From NCBI GenBank assembly GCA_030149285.1, contig JASBRU010000006.1, positions 1 to 64,000 of the forward strand: a stretch of DNA of 64,000 nt. Direction: 5' to 3'. A program made the position numbers and the translations under genes. The notes below the pieces were generated by a model that had not been told where the DNA came from, searched no databases, and saw only the letters and a program-made list of their open reading frames with translations. Positions 50,976 through 59,677 of this stretch are shown here, one piece after another (position 1 is the first letter of the stretch; every line of letters begins with the position of its first letter). The DNA comes from Flavobacteriales bacterium. GTDB lineage: Bacteria > Bacteroidota > Bacteroidia > Flavobacteriales > JASBRU01.

Positions 50976-52016
50976 TTATCCTAAATCAGACCACATTAAG
51001 GTATGGTCTTCTTCTAAATCTTTATTTGCTTTTTTACCAATCACAATATCAATATCCATTGGCGATATACCTGTTGCCGGACGACGAGTTACCAAATGTT
51101 CTTCGGTGATTTCCTCACCTGCCTTTAGTGGCTTTATAATATGGATACTCTTACGTACAATTTGTATGTTTTTTTGCTCAGATGGCGATGGTTGCTTAAT
51201 ACCATTACCCTTTGCAATTTCTATATTACGGATAGCCTTTACCATGGCTCTCAACTCATCCGGCTCTAATGATGCCTTATGGTCTGGGCCTGGCATATTC
51301 TTGTCTAAGGTAAAGTGCTTTTCTATAACCGTTGCACCCATTGCTACTGCTGCCACAGAAATTTCAATCCCCTCGGTATGATCAGAGTAACCTACTGCTA
51401 CTTTTAAGGCATCCTTAATAGTTTGCATAGCATTTAGGTTTACATCCTCCATTGGAGTTGGGTAATCTGTATTACAATGCAACACAGTAATATCTTCTCT
51501 TGTTAGGTTACCACCTTCTAGTAATACATCTACCGCCTCTGCAATCTCGCTCATCTTTGCCATACCCGTAGACAATATCACAGGTAGTTTTTTACTACCT
51601 AGCTTACGTAAGTACTGCAAGTTGATAATCTCACCAGATGGTACTTTAAAACGGTCTACCAAACCTTCGTTTACCAACTCATCAATACTATCCGTATCAA
51701 AAGGAGATGATAAAAACTGAATGCCTTTAGACTCGCAATATTTTTTAAGCATGTGCGCACTCTCGGTAGTAATAGAAAGCTTCTTTAGCATTTCATACTG
51801 ACTACTTTCGGCATCGCCTGTATTCTTTAATTGGTAATCTGCCTTACGGGCATTTTTAGACACCAATTTATCTAGCTTAAAGCTTTGAAACTTTACAATA
51901 TCAGCACCGGCATCTGCAGCTACATCTATTAGCTGTTTTGCCAATTCCATATCGCCATTGTGGTTTACACCTGCTTCTGCTATGATTAATGTTTTTTGCA
52001 TGCTCTTATTTTTCAT
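50976..52016 (-). CDS. neuB: N-acetylneuraminate/legionaminate-type synthase (NeuB family)
   Basis: 346 residues: a TIM barrel beginning TLIIAEAGVNHNGDMELAKQLIDVAADAGADIVKFQ, metal-site HCNTDYPTPMEDVNL and YSDHTEGIEISVAAVAMGA, with the C-terminal SAF (antifreeze-like) domain from about 285. NeuB enzymes condense phosphoenolpyruvate with an N-acyl mannosamine or a 2,4-diamino-hexose to give sialic or legionaminic acid. The ORF overlaps the upstream acyltransferase by 11 bases; a start five codons in (MQKTL, 52001) would avoid most of this. Legionaminate-type is favoured by the aminotransferase/acyltransferase neighbours. Confidence 0.92.
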   Translation of the reverse strand: MKNKSMQKTLIIAEAGVNHNGDMELAKQLIDVAADAGADIVKFQSFKLDKLVSKNARKADYQLKNTGDAESSQYEMLKKLSITTESAHMLKKYCESKGIQFLSSPFDTDSIDELVNEGLVDRFKVPSGEIINLQYLRKLGSKKLPVILSTGMAKMSEIAEAVDVLLEGGNLTREDITVLHCNTDYPTPMEDVNLNAMQTIKDALKVAVGYSDHTEGIEISVAAVAMGATVIEKHFTLDKNMPGPDHKASLEPDELRAMVKAIRNIEIAKGNGIKQPSPSEQKNIQIVRKSIHIIKPLKAGEEITEEHLVTRRPATGISPMDIDIVIGKKANKDLEEDHTLMWSDLG

Positions 52017-52638
52017 ACTTTTTTGCGGGTACGCCTATTACGGTAGTATCGTTTTCCAAATCTTTGGTAACTAAACTAGCCGCACCAATAACATTGTTAC
52101 TACCCACTTTTAAATACTGTAAAATGGTAGACTTTACCCCAAAGTAATTAGAATCTCCTATCTCTACACCACCCGATACATTTACGCTTGGGCTAAAAAT
52201 GTTATAGTCGCCAATTACCACATCGTGGTGTACCACACTACCAATGTTAAACACATTGTACGAACCTATTTTTAAAGCCGTAGTAATGGTATTGTTGGGC
52301 GATATTACATTGCCTACTCCCATTTCTATATTCTCTAAGCAAGTTACAACAGATGGGTCAATTAAGTTCGGAAACTCAAACTTACCACTGTAACGGGTAA
52401 CCATGTTCTTTAATATTTTTACGGAGCCTGCTATGCCTATAACTAAGCATACATTTTCTCCGTCTATCTCATCTAGCATAGACTCGCTATACACAGGCAC
52501 TTCTTTACCGGCAATGATTACAGGGTCCGCAGGATTTAAATCTAACATCCCTTTGATGTTCCACTTACCAATGCGCTCTGCTAAAAAGTAAACCTCTTTT
52601 GCATGTCCTCCTGCCCCTAAGATGTATAAGTCTTTCAT
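52006..52638 (-). CDS. Left-handed beta-helix acyltransferase (NeuD/PglD/LegH-like)
   Basis: 210 residues. N-terminal LYILGAGGHAKEVYFLAER is the NeuD/PglD nucleotide-sugar binding fold; the C-terminal half is a hexapeptide repeat beta helix (IGSYNVFNIGSVVHHDVVIGDYNIFSP) that forms the acetyl-CoA binding trimer. The catalytic His lies in VVHHDV. Its place after the LegC-like aminotransferase suggests it acetylates the 4-amino group of the UDP or GDP sugar, as LegH does. NeuD-type O-acetylation of the nonulosonate is an alternative. Confidence 0.87.
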   Translation of the reverse strand: MKDLYILGAGGHAKEVYFLAERIGKWNIKGMLDLNPADPVIIAGKEVPVYSESMLDEIDGENVCLVIGIAGSVKILKNMVTRYSGKFEFPNLIDPSVVTCLENIEMGVGNVISPNNTITTALKIGSYNVFNIGSVVHHDVVIGDYNIFSPSVNVSGGVEIGDSNYFGVKSTILQYLKVGSNNVIGAASLVTKDLENDTTVIGVPAKKYEK

Positions 52639-53786
52639 AATGCTTCTACTCTTACGCTACTTGGTATGTTTACTACTCTTTCTTCTAGCCACTCTGCATT
52701 GGTTACATCCTCTACTTGGCAGTCTTTAAACATCTCTAAAGTATGCATCAACTTCCAAATAGGTCTGGTCATTACTTTATGCTCGTTGGTATACTTCAAG
52801 AAGTCATTACGTTGGTCGCCATCTTTTAAGATAACCGCCATTAACCAATAGTTTGAGTATGAATCAGGACCCTCTAATGCAAAGTCGAATGATTTTTCTT
52901 TGAAGAAATCAGCATAAATTAATGCCAATTCTCTTTTGTTTTTTACGTAGGCATCTAACTGCTCTAACTGTGCGCAAGCCAAGGCTGCGTTTAGGTTAGG
53001 CATACGGTAGTTATACCCTACCATATCATGCTCGTACTCCCACGGGTGAGGTACTTTTGCAGTAGTGGTAATGTGCTTTGCCAGTTTAGCTAACTTCTCA
53101 TCATCCGTAACAATAGCGCCACCGCCACCACAAGTAATGGTTTTGTTTCCGTTAAAGCTATATACACCCAGTTTACCAAATGTACCTGTGTGCTTGCCTT
53201 TGTATGAGCTACCTAAAGATTCTGCTGCATCTTCTACAACCGGAATGCTAAACTCATCACAAATAGCTACAATCTCATCTATACGACAAGGGAAACCAAA
53301 AGTGTGCATAGGCATACAAGCCGCTAGTTTTGCACCTGTTTTTTTGTTGTAAGCTGCACCGTCTCTTACCTCTGCATTGGCTTCTAAAAAGGCTCTCAAC
53401 TTAGTTGGAGATAAGCCCATGGTGTCTCTATCTACATCTAAAAAAACACATTTTGCATTGGCATAAGCAATTGCATTTGCTGTTGCTACAAAGGTTAGGG
53501 GTTGTGTAATTACCTCATCATTGGGTTGTACACCTGCCATTAATAAAGCTATGTGTAATGCCGATGTACCATTGCTGGTTGCAATTGCATATTTAGCTCC
53601 TGTTTTTTGAGCTACTATTTCCTCAAACTTATCTACATAGGCACCTACAGATGACACAAATGTAGAGTCGATAGCATCCATTACATACTCTTTTTCTTTC
53701 CCTACAAAGCGAGGCTCATGTAGTGGAATAAAAGCTTCCGGCGTATTGAATTGCTCTCTTATAAATGCTACTGTTTCTTTAAACAT
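52635..53786 (-). CDS. legC: LegC-type sugar aminotransferase (DegT/DnrJ/EryC1 family)
   Basis: 383 residues with the LegC-type N-terminus FIPLHEPRFVGKEKEYVMDAIDSTFVSSVGAYVDKFEE, TSNGTSALHIALLMAGVQPNDEVI for PLP phosphate, and SFNGNKTITCGGGGAIVTDD with the PLP Lys near residue 195. LegC transaminates the 4-keto sugar in the legionaminic acid route. Its stop overlaps the acyltransferase start by four bases, which ties the two steps together. The second aminotransferase of the locus (37749) is a distinct subtype. Confidence 0.88.
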   Translation of the reverse strand: MFKETVAFIREQFNTPEAFIPLHEPRFVGKEKEYVMDAIDSTFVSSVGAYVDKFEEIVAQKTGAKYAIATSNGTSALHIALLMAGVQPNDEVITQPLTFVATANAIAYANAKCVFLDVDRDTMGLSPTKLRAFLEANAEVRDGAAYNKKTGAKLAACMPMHTFGFPCRIDEIVAICDEFSIPVVEDAAESLGSSYKGKHTGTFGKLGVYSFNGNKTITCGGGGAIVTDDEKLAKLAKHITTTAKVPHPWEYEHDMVGYNYRMPNLNAALACAQLEQLDAYVKNKRELALIYADFFKEKSFDFALEGPDSYSNYWLMAVILKDGDQRNDFLKYTNEHKVMTRPIWKLMHTLEMFKDCQVEDVTNAEWLEERVVNIPSSVRVEAL

Positions 53787-53794
53787 CTCTTCTC

Positions 53795-54709
53795 TTATTT
53801 AGTAGTTGGAGGAATAATATCAAAACGGTCTCCTACTCTTACCACACCATCGTACTCAAACTCTACTACTTCTACTACGGTATCGGTAGTTTTTACAATT
53901 AGGTTCTTACCGTTTTTACCTACTATTTGTCCTACAGTATTGATGTAAGGCACTGCGCCTTCTACCATCTTTACTTTATTAATTTTCATTTCTTTACCCT
54001 TAAGCATAGCTGTTGCCATTGGGCAAGGGTAACATACAGAACGTACAAAGTTAAATACCTCTCTAGAGGTTTGTAACCAACTTAATTTTACATCGTCTAA
54101 ATTTCTTCTACCACAGTAAAATCCTACCGGGTGAATATCTGTTTGAACGATAGGCGTAAAGTTTCCTTCTTGTACTCTTTTTACTCCTTTGTACAACAAT
54201 TCGCTACACTCTACATAAGCAGTTTCTACCAATGTTTTGTAATCATCCTCATCGGTAATAGGGTAGGTTTGTTGTATAATAATGTCTCCGGTATCAATAC
54301 CTTCATCAATGTAATGTACAGTAATACCAAACTCTTTTTCATCATTAATCAATACCCAGTTTAAGATATTTCTACCACGATAAAAAGGCAGTTTACCTGC
54401 ATGGCAGTTAATAGTTTTTAAAGGGGGTAAGTTGATGATACGCGTTCTAAAAATCTGATTGAAACTCATAGAGATGAATAAATCACACTCGTATTTTTTA
54501 GCCGTTTCATAAAACTCATCAGAGTTTAGTTGTACGTTTTCTATATAATCTATGTTGTACTCTGTTGCAAAGTTCTTAAGCGTTTCATCTTGTGTATCTG
54601 CTCTAGGTACAATAAAACCAAACTCAATAGTTTCGTCTTTTATTAGTTTTTTAAAAGTTTCATGAGACCAAGGTCCATCGGCAAAGTAGCCTATCTTTAA
54701 CTTTTTCAT
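53795..54709 (-). CDS. Formyltransferase-like protein (second copy)
   Basis: 304 residues, formyl transferase fold with an intact catalytic triad: Asn and His in TINCHAGKLPFYRGRNILNW (about residue 102) and Asp in HYIDEGIDTGDII. The C-terminal domain carries the Fmt-like substrate region (VRSVCYPCPMATAMLKGKEM). It differs from the other copy in the catalytic stretch. It lies between NeuC-like and LegC-like genes, so a sugar N-formyltransferase that uses N10-formyl-tetrahydrofolate is likely. Confidence 0.87.
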   Translation of the reverse strand: MKKLKIGYFADGPWSHETFKKLIKDETIEFGFIVPRADTQDETLKNFATEYNIDYIENVQLNSDEFYETAKKYECDLFISMSFNQIFRTRIINLPPLKTINCHAGKLPFYRGRNILNWVLINDEKEFGITVHYIDEGIDTGDIIIQQTYPITDEDDYKTLVETAYVECSELLYKGVKRVQEGNFTPIVQTDIHPVGFYCGRRNLDDVKLSWLQTSREVFNFVRSVCYPCPMATAMLKGKEMKINKVKMVEGAVPYINTVGQIVGKNGKNLIVKTTDTVVEVVEFEYDGVVRVGDRFDIIPPTTK

Positions 54710-54714
54710 ATACC

Positions 54715-55860
54715 TTATTTCTTTTCGGTGCGGTTTGGTAAAATTTCGTTGTTGTAATAGTCTTTCATAATGGTCAACATCTTATCGCAAGTGTCGCCAT
54801 TACCGTATATGTTTCCATCGGTAAACGGTGGTCGTTCGGCAATTTTATTAGCTGCATCTACAATCGCATCAGCATCTGCAGGAACATGTATTACGTTTGC
54901 TCCGGCTTCTCTACCCTTTTGTCTGTCTGCAAGGTCTATTACATATCTGTCAAAAGAAGCTGCCTCTACAATACCACTAGATGTATTCCCCAATAAGAAC
55001 TCGCAATGTCTCATACAAGAGTAATACCCTACAGCACCTAATACCTCAACAATTTTGTATTTCTCGGTATTATCACCTACAAATTTCAAAATCTCTTGGC
55101 GTACCACAGTACCCATCGTATCATTGTTAGGCATGGTAATGATAAACTGCTTATCTAAGCGGTCCATCGCCTTACAAAGCTCACGTACATACTCTACATT
55201 CTTATGGATAGCAATTGTTTCCGGATGGAAGGTTACCAATACTGTTGGCTTGCTTAAGTCTATATTCCAAACCTCTTTAAACTCCTCTATAGAAAGTAGT
55301 TTTAAATCGTTTAGATTATCCAAAGCAGGTGCACCAACATGGTGAATATTCTTATCATCTCTGCCCAAAATTTGTGCTACACGCTTGGCATGGTTGGGTG
55401 TACTTACAAAATGTACTTTAGACATGGTTGTAATACTGTGTCTAAAGGTATCATCGTATAAACCCTCTGTTGCTTCGCCACCATGTAAATGCCCAACCGG
55501 GATATTAAATGGTATAGATGCCGCTATGGCAGAGAACATCTCGTATCGGTCTCCCAATACCAGAATCATATCATAATCTTCGCGTGCCCAAATAGATGAG
55601 AACTTAATGGTAGTTAAACCCATTGCCGTAGCAATAGCCTCGGGAGAGTCTCCTAATACCAAAGATTCTAACTCATAAGCCACATCAAATCCGTCTTTGT
55701 AAAACATATCTACAGTTCTATCATAAAACTGAGATACGTGTGTACCAAATGCTATGATGTCTAAATCAAAAAACGGATCGGCGTTCAGCTTCTTTATCAA
55801 TGGTAAATAGATACTGTAGTCTGAGCGTCCGCAACTTATAAGAGCAACCTTCATCGTCAT
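54715..55860 (-). CDS. neuC: Hydrolysing UDP-sugar 2-epimerase (NeuC/LegG family)
   Basis: 381 residues with the NeuC hallmark VGHLHGGEATEGLYDDTFRHSITTMSKVHFVST and the C-terminal LGNTSSGIVEAASF that binds UDP. NeuC/LegG enzymes invert C2 and cleave UDP to give the free manno-sugar used by NeuB. MKVALISCG two codons in is an alternative start. It lies 40 bases downstream of the SDR and directly upstream of a formyltransferase. In a legionaminate route the substrate would be a UDP- or GDP-2,4-diacetamido sugar; in sialic acid, UDP-GlcNAc. Confidence 0.9.
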   Translation of the reverse strand: MTMKVALISCGRSDYSIYLPLIKKLNADPFFDLDIIAFGTHVSQFYDRTVDMFYKDGFDVAYELESLVLGDSPEAIATAMGLTTIKFSSIWAREDYDMILVLGDRYEMFSAIAASIPFNIPVGHLHGGEATEGLYDDTFRHSITTMSKVHFVSTPNHAKRVAQILGRDDKNIHHVGAPALDNLNDLKLLSIEEFKEVWNIDLSKPTVLVTFHPETIAIHKNVEYVRELCKAMDRLDKQFIITMPNNDTMGTVVRQEILKFVGDNTEKYKIVEVLGAVGYYSCMRHCEFLLGNTSSGIVEAASFDRYVIDLADRQKGREAGANVIHVPADADAIVDAANKIAERPPFTDGNIYGNGDTCDKMLTIMKDYYNNEILPNRTEKK

Positions 55861-55900
55861 TTCAAGTGGGGTTTAGTATTTTAAAAAATTGTAGTGTAGT

Positions 55901-56899
55901 TTATTCAAAAACCTCGCTACCCGATTGGATATAGTTTACATACCAGTCCACTGTTTTCTTCACGCCTTCTTCCCAGTGTACTTTTGGTTCGTAACCAATC
56001 ATTTTTTCTGCCTTAGTTGTATCAGGGCATCTACGAGATACAGAACCTGAATGTGCACCTTGGCGCTCATATGTTCCTTTGTATCCCATTAAGTCTCCCA
56101 TGTAGTGGATTAATTGCTCAATGGTAATTTCAGATTTCATATCACCAATGTGTAAAATCTCACCATTGGTGTTTTTAGCTTCCATTGCGCCAATTGTACC
56201 TGCAACTGCATCATCAATGTAGTTAAACGCACGAGTTTGGTCGAAACCATATACTTTAAACGGATCTTCGTTTTTTAAGAAACGTTGTACCACTTGAGGA
56301 ATAACGTGTTTGAAGCCCATACGTGGACCATATACGTTGTGGTAACGTACAATAGTACACTCAAAGCCGTATACTTTTGAGTACTGCATAAAACCAGACT
56401 CACCTAACATCTTAGTTACTGCATAGGTAAAACGTGGGTGTGTAATATCATCTATACACAATGGCACTTCTTCAGGTGTTGGCACTTGGTAATCAAATGC
56501 CTCTATTGTACCTGCGTAGCACTCACTTGTAGAGGTAAATAATACTTTTTTACACTTTGTAGTTTTTACCCACTCTAATGTGTTTAGAATTAAAGCTGTG
56601 TTGATACGAATCAACTCATTAGGTACTTTTTGTGTGTACTCTACACCTACTACAGATGCTAGCATGTACACATAGTCATAATCATTTTCTAATTCGTTAA
56701 AAGCAGATGCTTCTGTAAAATCAGCAGAAATAACCTTGATGTTATTGTCTTCTACCAATTTGGTTAGTTGCTCATCCATTTTACCACGGAAAAAGTTGTC
56801 TCCGATAGTAATTTGATAACCGCCTCTGCTTCCTAATTCTTTGATAATGTTCATGCCGATGAAACCGGCACCACCTAATACTAATACTTTTTTAGACAT
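55901..56899 (-). CDS. NAD-dependent epimerase/dehydratase (extended SDR; LegB or UDP-glucuronate decarboxylase-like)
   Basis: 332 residues. Rossmann motif VLVLGGAGFIGMNI at residue 5-18, FTSTSECYAG near 124 and the catalytic YAVTK near 158 identify an extended SDR. The TSTSE signature occurs in LegB-type 4,6-dehydratases and in UDP-glucuronate decarboxylases; RRCPDTTKAEKMIGYEPKVHWEEG resembles the latter. Its position just before neuC suits a LegB role, while the overlap (8 bases) with a nucleotide-sugar dehydrogenase suits a decarboxylase. The alternatives cannot be separated by sequence reading alone. Confidence 0.85.
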   Translation of the reverse strand: MSKKVLVLGGAGFIGMNIIKELGSRGGYQITIGDNFFRGKMDEQLTKLVEDNNIKVISADFTEASAFNELENDYDYVYMLASVVGVEYTQKVPNELIRINTALILNTLEWVKTTKCKKVLFTSTSECYAGTIEAFDYQVPTPEEVPLCIDDITHPRFTYAVTKMLGESGFMQYSKVYGFECTIVRYHNVYGPRMGFKHVIPQVVQRFLKNEDPFKVYGFDQTRAFNYIDDAVAGTIGAMEAKNTNGEILHIGDMKSEITIEQLIHYMGDLMGYKGTYERQGAHSGSVSRRCPDTTKAEKMIGYEPKVHWEEGVKKTVDWYVNYIQSGSEVFE

Positions 56900-58349
56900 C
56901 TCCTCTTCCTATTATTTTAAATTCGTGGTTCGTATGTTTTTTTCTTAATTCGTCTCCGATAACTCCATGCGAATCGAACACTACTAAGTTATCCGATTTA
57001 GATAAGAAAGCATCCAGCTTTCCTTCTTTCACATAAATATCATGTGGTGTACCAATAATTACTGCATCGTAAGTACCGTCAAAGGCATCATCTCCGCCAT
57101 CAATCATCATATCTTTCTCCGGCCAGTGTGGCACAAATGGGTCGTGCAATACAATCTCTGCACCATCTGCCGCTAATTTATCATATAGCAACTCTACCGG
57201 TGTGTATCTTGTATCTCCTACGTTTTGCAGATAAGACACTCCTAATACCAATACCTTTTTGCCAGATAAATCAGCACCAAAGTGTTTGGTTATTGTTTTG
57301 TGTGTATGCAATGGCATACGATCGTTAATACTTACTGCTTTTTCACTTTGGCTTAGTGTAATAGAGTCAAAAAGCTCTTGGCTTGCCCAACTTGCCAATA
57401 ATGGGTCTTTGGTAAGGCAGTAACCGCCTACTCCTAAGCCCGGGCGCATAATGTTTTGGTGCGTAGGACGCATACGTATTGCACTTACAACCTCGTATAA
57501 GTTTACGCCTGCACTCTCTGCAAATTCTGTCCACTCTTGGATGAAAGCAATGTTCATTGCACGGAAAGAGTTTTCTAATACCTTGCTCATTTCTGTAGCG
57601 TTGGTATTACCCAATCTCGTTAATGGGTACTCATCTGTAGTGATGATGGTATGTAAAAACTTCTCTACAGCATCTGCACTTTCTTCGTTAATACCGGAAA
57701 ATACACGGTAAAAATTCTTAATAGAATCTACATAACCCGGTCCCGGCATTACACGCTCATATGAGTGACCAATTTTAAATGTTGGTGCCAAGCCTCTTTT
57801 CTCAAACTCTTCTTCAAAAATTGGTCTAACAATTTTCTGGCTTGTTCCCGGAGGCACAGTGGTTTCTACCAATATCAATACATCTTCTTTACAACGAGAT
57901 GCGATGGTACGCATGGCAGCTTTAAAGCCATCCATGTTTACACTGTATCCTTCTAATTTCTTATCTGCACCTACTTCTTTAGCAACATCTAGGTTGATAT
58001 CTACAATTACAACATCTGCTTTGGTGTATGCATAGTTGTCTGAGGTAGCATAAAAAGTATTGCGTTTGCGAGCATTCTCAAAGTACTCATACACCTTTGC
58101 ATCGGTAGAGTGTATTGGAAATTCGCCATTATTTAATGCGTCAATTACAGGTTTTCTGTTTGGTAAGTCTACACCTATTACAGCATATTCATTTGCATCT
58201 GAATTTGCCACAACAATAGACATTACAGCGCCTACAAAACCCAAACCCTGTACTACTACTACTTTTTTGTCTGCATTTGCAGCTAAAAAAGCATCTATAT
58301 TCTTCTGTTCTTCAGTAACTTCGTTTATCACTGTATCGTTTTGTTTCAT
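56892..58349 (-). CDS. Nucleotide-sugar dehydrogenase (UDP-glucose/GDP-mannose dehydrogenase family)
   Basis: 485 residues, somewhat long for the family. N-terminal KVVVVQGLGFVGAVMSIVVA is the NAD site, LILVETTVPPGTSQKIV is the substrate-binding region, PGLGVGGYCLTKDPLL carries the catalytic Cys (about residue 328), and KVLVLGVSYLQNVGDTRYTP begins the third domain. It oxidises C6 of a nucleotide hexose to the uronate in two NAD-linked steps. It lacks the usual RPG before GVGG and is clearly different from the second dehydrogenase at 59678; sugar nucleotide is unknown. The 103-base gap upstream separates it from lhgO. Confidence 0.88.
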   Translation of the reverse strand: MKQNDTVINEVTEEQKNIDAFLAANADKKVVVVQGLGFVGAVMSIVVANSDANEYAVIGVDLPNRKPVIDALNNGEFPIHSTDAKVYEYFENARKRNTFYATSDNYAYTKADVVIVDINLDVAKEVGADKKLEGYSVNMDGFKAAMRTIASRCKEDVLILVETTVPPGTSQKIVRPIFEEEFEKRGLAPTFKIGHSYERVMPGPGYVDSIKNFYRVFSGINEESADAVEKFLHTIITTDEYPLTRLGNTNATEMSKVLENSFRAMNIAFIQEWTEFAESAGVNLYEVVSAIRMRPTHQNIMRPGLGVGGYCLTKDPLLASWASQELFDSITLSQSEKAVSINDRMPLHTHKTITKHFGADLSGKKVLVLGVSYLQNVGDTRYTPVELLYDKLAADGAEIVLHDPFVPHWPEKDMMIDGGDDAFDGTYDAVIIGTPHDIYVKEGKLDAFLSKSDNLVVFDSHGVIGDELRKKHTNHEFKIIGRGDV

Positions 58350-58452
58350 AGCTGCGAAATTATGAATTTACTCGCTAATTATCCTTAATTATCAATAGTT
58401 TATCTCTTTAAGTTTACATGAACAAGCCTTAAGCTAATGTTAAGATAAATGC

Positions 58453-59643
58453 TCAATTAAAAACTTTTTCTGCAATGGTTTTTCCAATAGCCAATGAAGC
58501 TGTAGCTGCCGGCGATGGGGCATTGCAAACGTTTATTATTCTCTCTTGCTCAAAAAACACAAAATCATCCAGCAAATTTCCTTTGCTATCACAAGCTTGT
58601 GCACGTACACCGCTACCTCCTGTCATCAAATCATCTTCTTGTACTTCGGGCAATAATCTTTGTAAGGCTTTTGTAAAAGCAGATTTAGACCATGAACGGT
58701 GCATTTCGCCCAAACCATCTTTCCAATATTTGCCTGCAATTTTTAAAAACCCCGGATAAGTAAGTGTTTCTAATAACTCACTTAAATTTATATCCGATTT
58801 CTTATACCCTTCTCTGGCAAATGCCAGTACTGCATTAGGCCCTGCTTCTACTCCGCCTTTTATCATACGGGTAAAATGCACTCCTAAAAATGGGAATTCA
58901 GGGTTTGGCACCGGATATACCAAATTGTTAATTAAGTATTCTTTTTCGGGCTTTAGCTTATAGTATTCCCCTCTAAAGGGAACTATTTTTACATCAATAT
59001 CTTTTTGGGTAAGCTTGGCTACTTTATCAGAGTACAAACCTGCACAATTAATTACCAAATTTGCAGTATAGGTAGCATTTTGGGTAATTACTTCTGCCTG
59101 CTTATCGCTTACCTTTATATCTTTTACTCTAGAGTCAAAGAACAGCTCTGCCCCTTTTTCTTCAATTAAGTTTGCTATGGTTTGGCTTACCTGCTTGTAG
59201 TTTACAATACCGGTTTGCGGTACCCATAAACCCTCAACCGCATTTATGTGTGGTTCTATTTCTTTTACCTCAGCGGCAGTAAGTTTACGTAAGCCCTCTA
59301 AGCCATTTTCTTGCCCTCTTAAATATAGCTGATGCAAGCCTTCTCTTTCAGACTCATCTGCTGCGGCAATAATTTTTCCGCATAGCTCATACTCCACTCC
59401 ATTTTCATTACAAAAATTGATGAGTAGCTTGTATCCTTCAATACAATTTTTGGCTTTAAGGCTATTGGGTTTGTAGTAAATACCGGAGTGGATTACCCCG
59501 CTATTGTGGCCCGTTTGATGCACTGCAACGCTAGACTCTTTTTCTATGATGGCAATTTTATAGTCTGGTTTTAGGTCAAGCAGATTTTTTGCGGTTGCTA
59601 AACCTACAATTCCGGCACCAACTATAATTGCATCATAATGCAT
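58453..59643 (-). CDS. lhgO: L-2-hydroxyglutarate oxidase
   Basis: 396 residues, FAD-dependent enzyme of the DAO family. The FAD site is YDAIIVGAGIVGLATAKNLL; VHQTGHNSGVIHSGIYYKPNSLKAKNC is the LhgO signature, and FPFLGVHFTRMIKGGVEAGPNAVLAFAREGY plus GGSGVRAQACDSKG complete it. LhgO oxidises L-2-hydroxyglutarate to 2-oxoglutarate, a metabolite-repair step, at the membrane side of the cytosol. It is an unrelated-looking guest within the polysaccharide locus, flanked by two nucleotide-sugar dehydrogenases. Confidence 0.93.
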   Translation of the reverse strand: MHYDAIIVGAGIVGLATAKNLLDLKPDYKIAIIEKESSVAVHQTGHNSGVIHSGIYYKPNSLKAKNCIEGYKLLINFCNENGVEYELCGKIIAAADESEREGLHQLYLRGQENGLEGLRKLTAAEVKEIEPHINAVEGLWVPQTGIVNYKQVSQTIANLIEEKGAELFFDSRVKDIKVSDKQAEVITQNATYTANLVINCAGLYSDKVAKLTQKDIDVKIVPFRGEYYKLKPEKEYLINNLVYPVPNPEFPFLGVHFTRMIKGGVEAGPNAVLAFAREGYKKSDINLSELLETLTYPGFLKIAGKYWKDGLGEMHRSWSKSAFTKALQRLLPEVQEDDLMTGGSGVRAQACDSKGNLLDDFVFFEQERIINVCNAPSPAATASLAIGKTIAEKVFN

Positions 59644-59677
59644 TCAATTAATTTTAAATGATTAAAAAAACGCTCGT

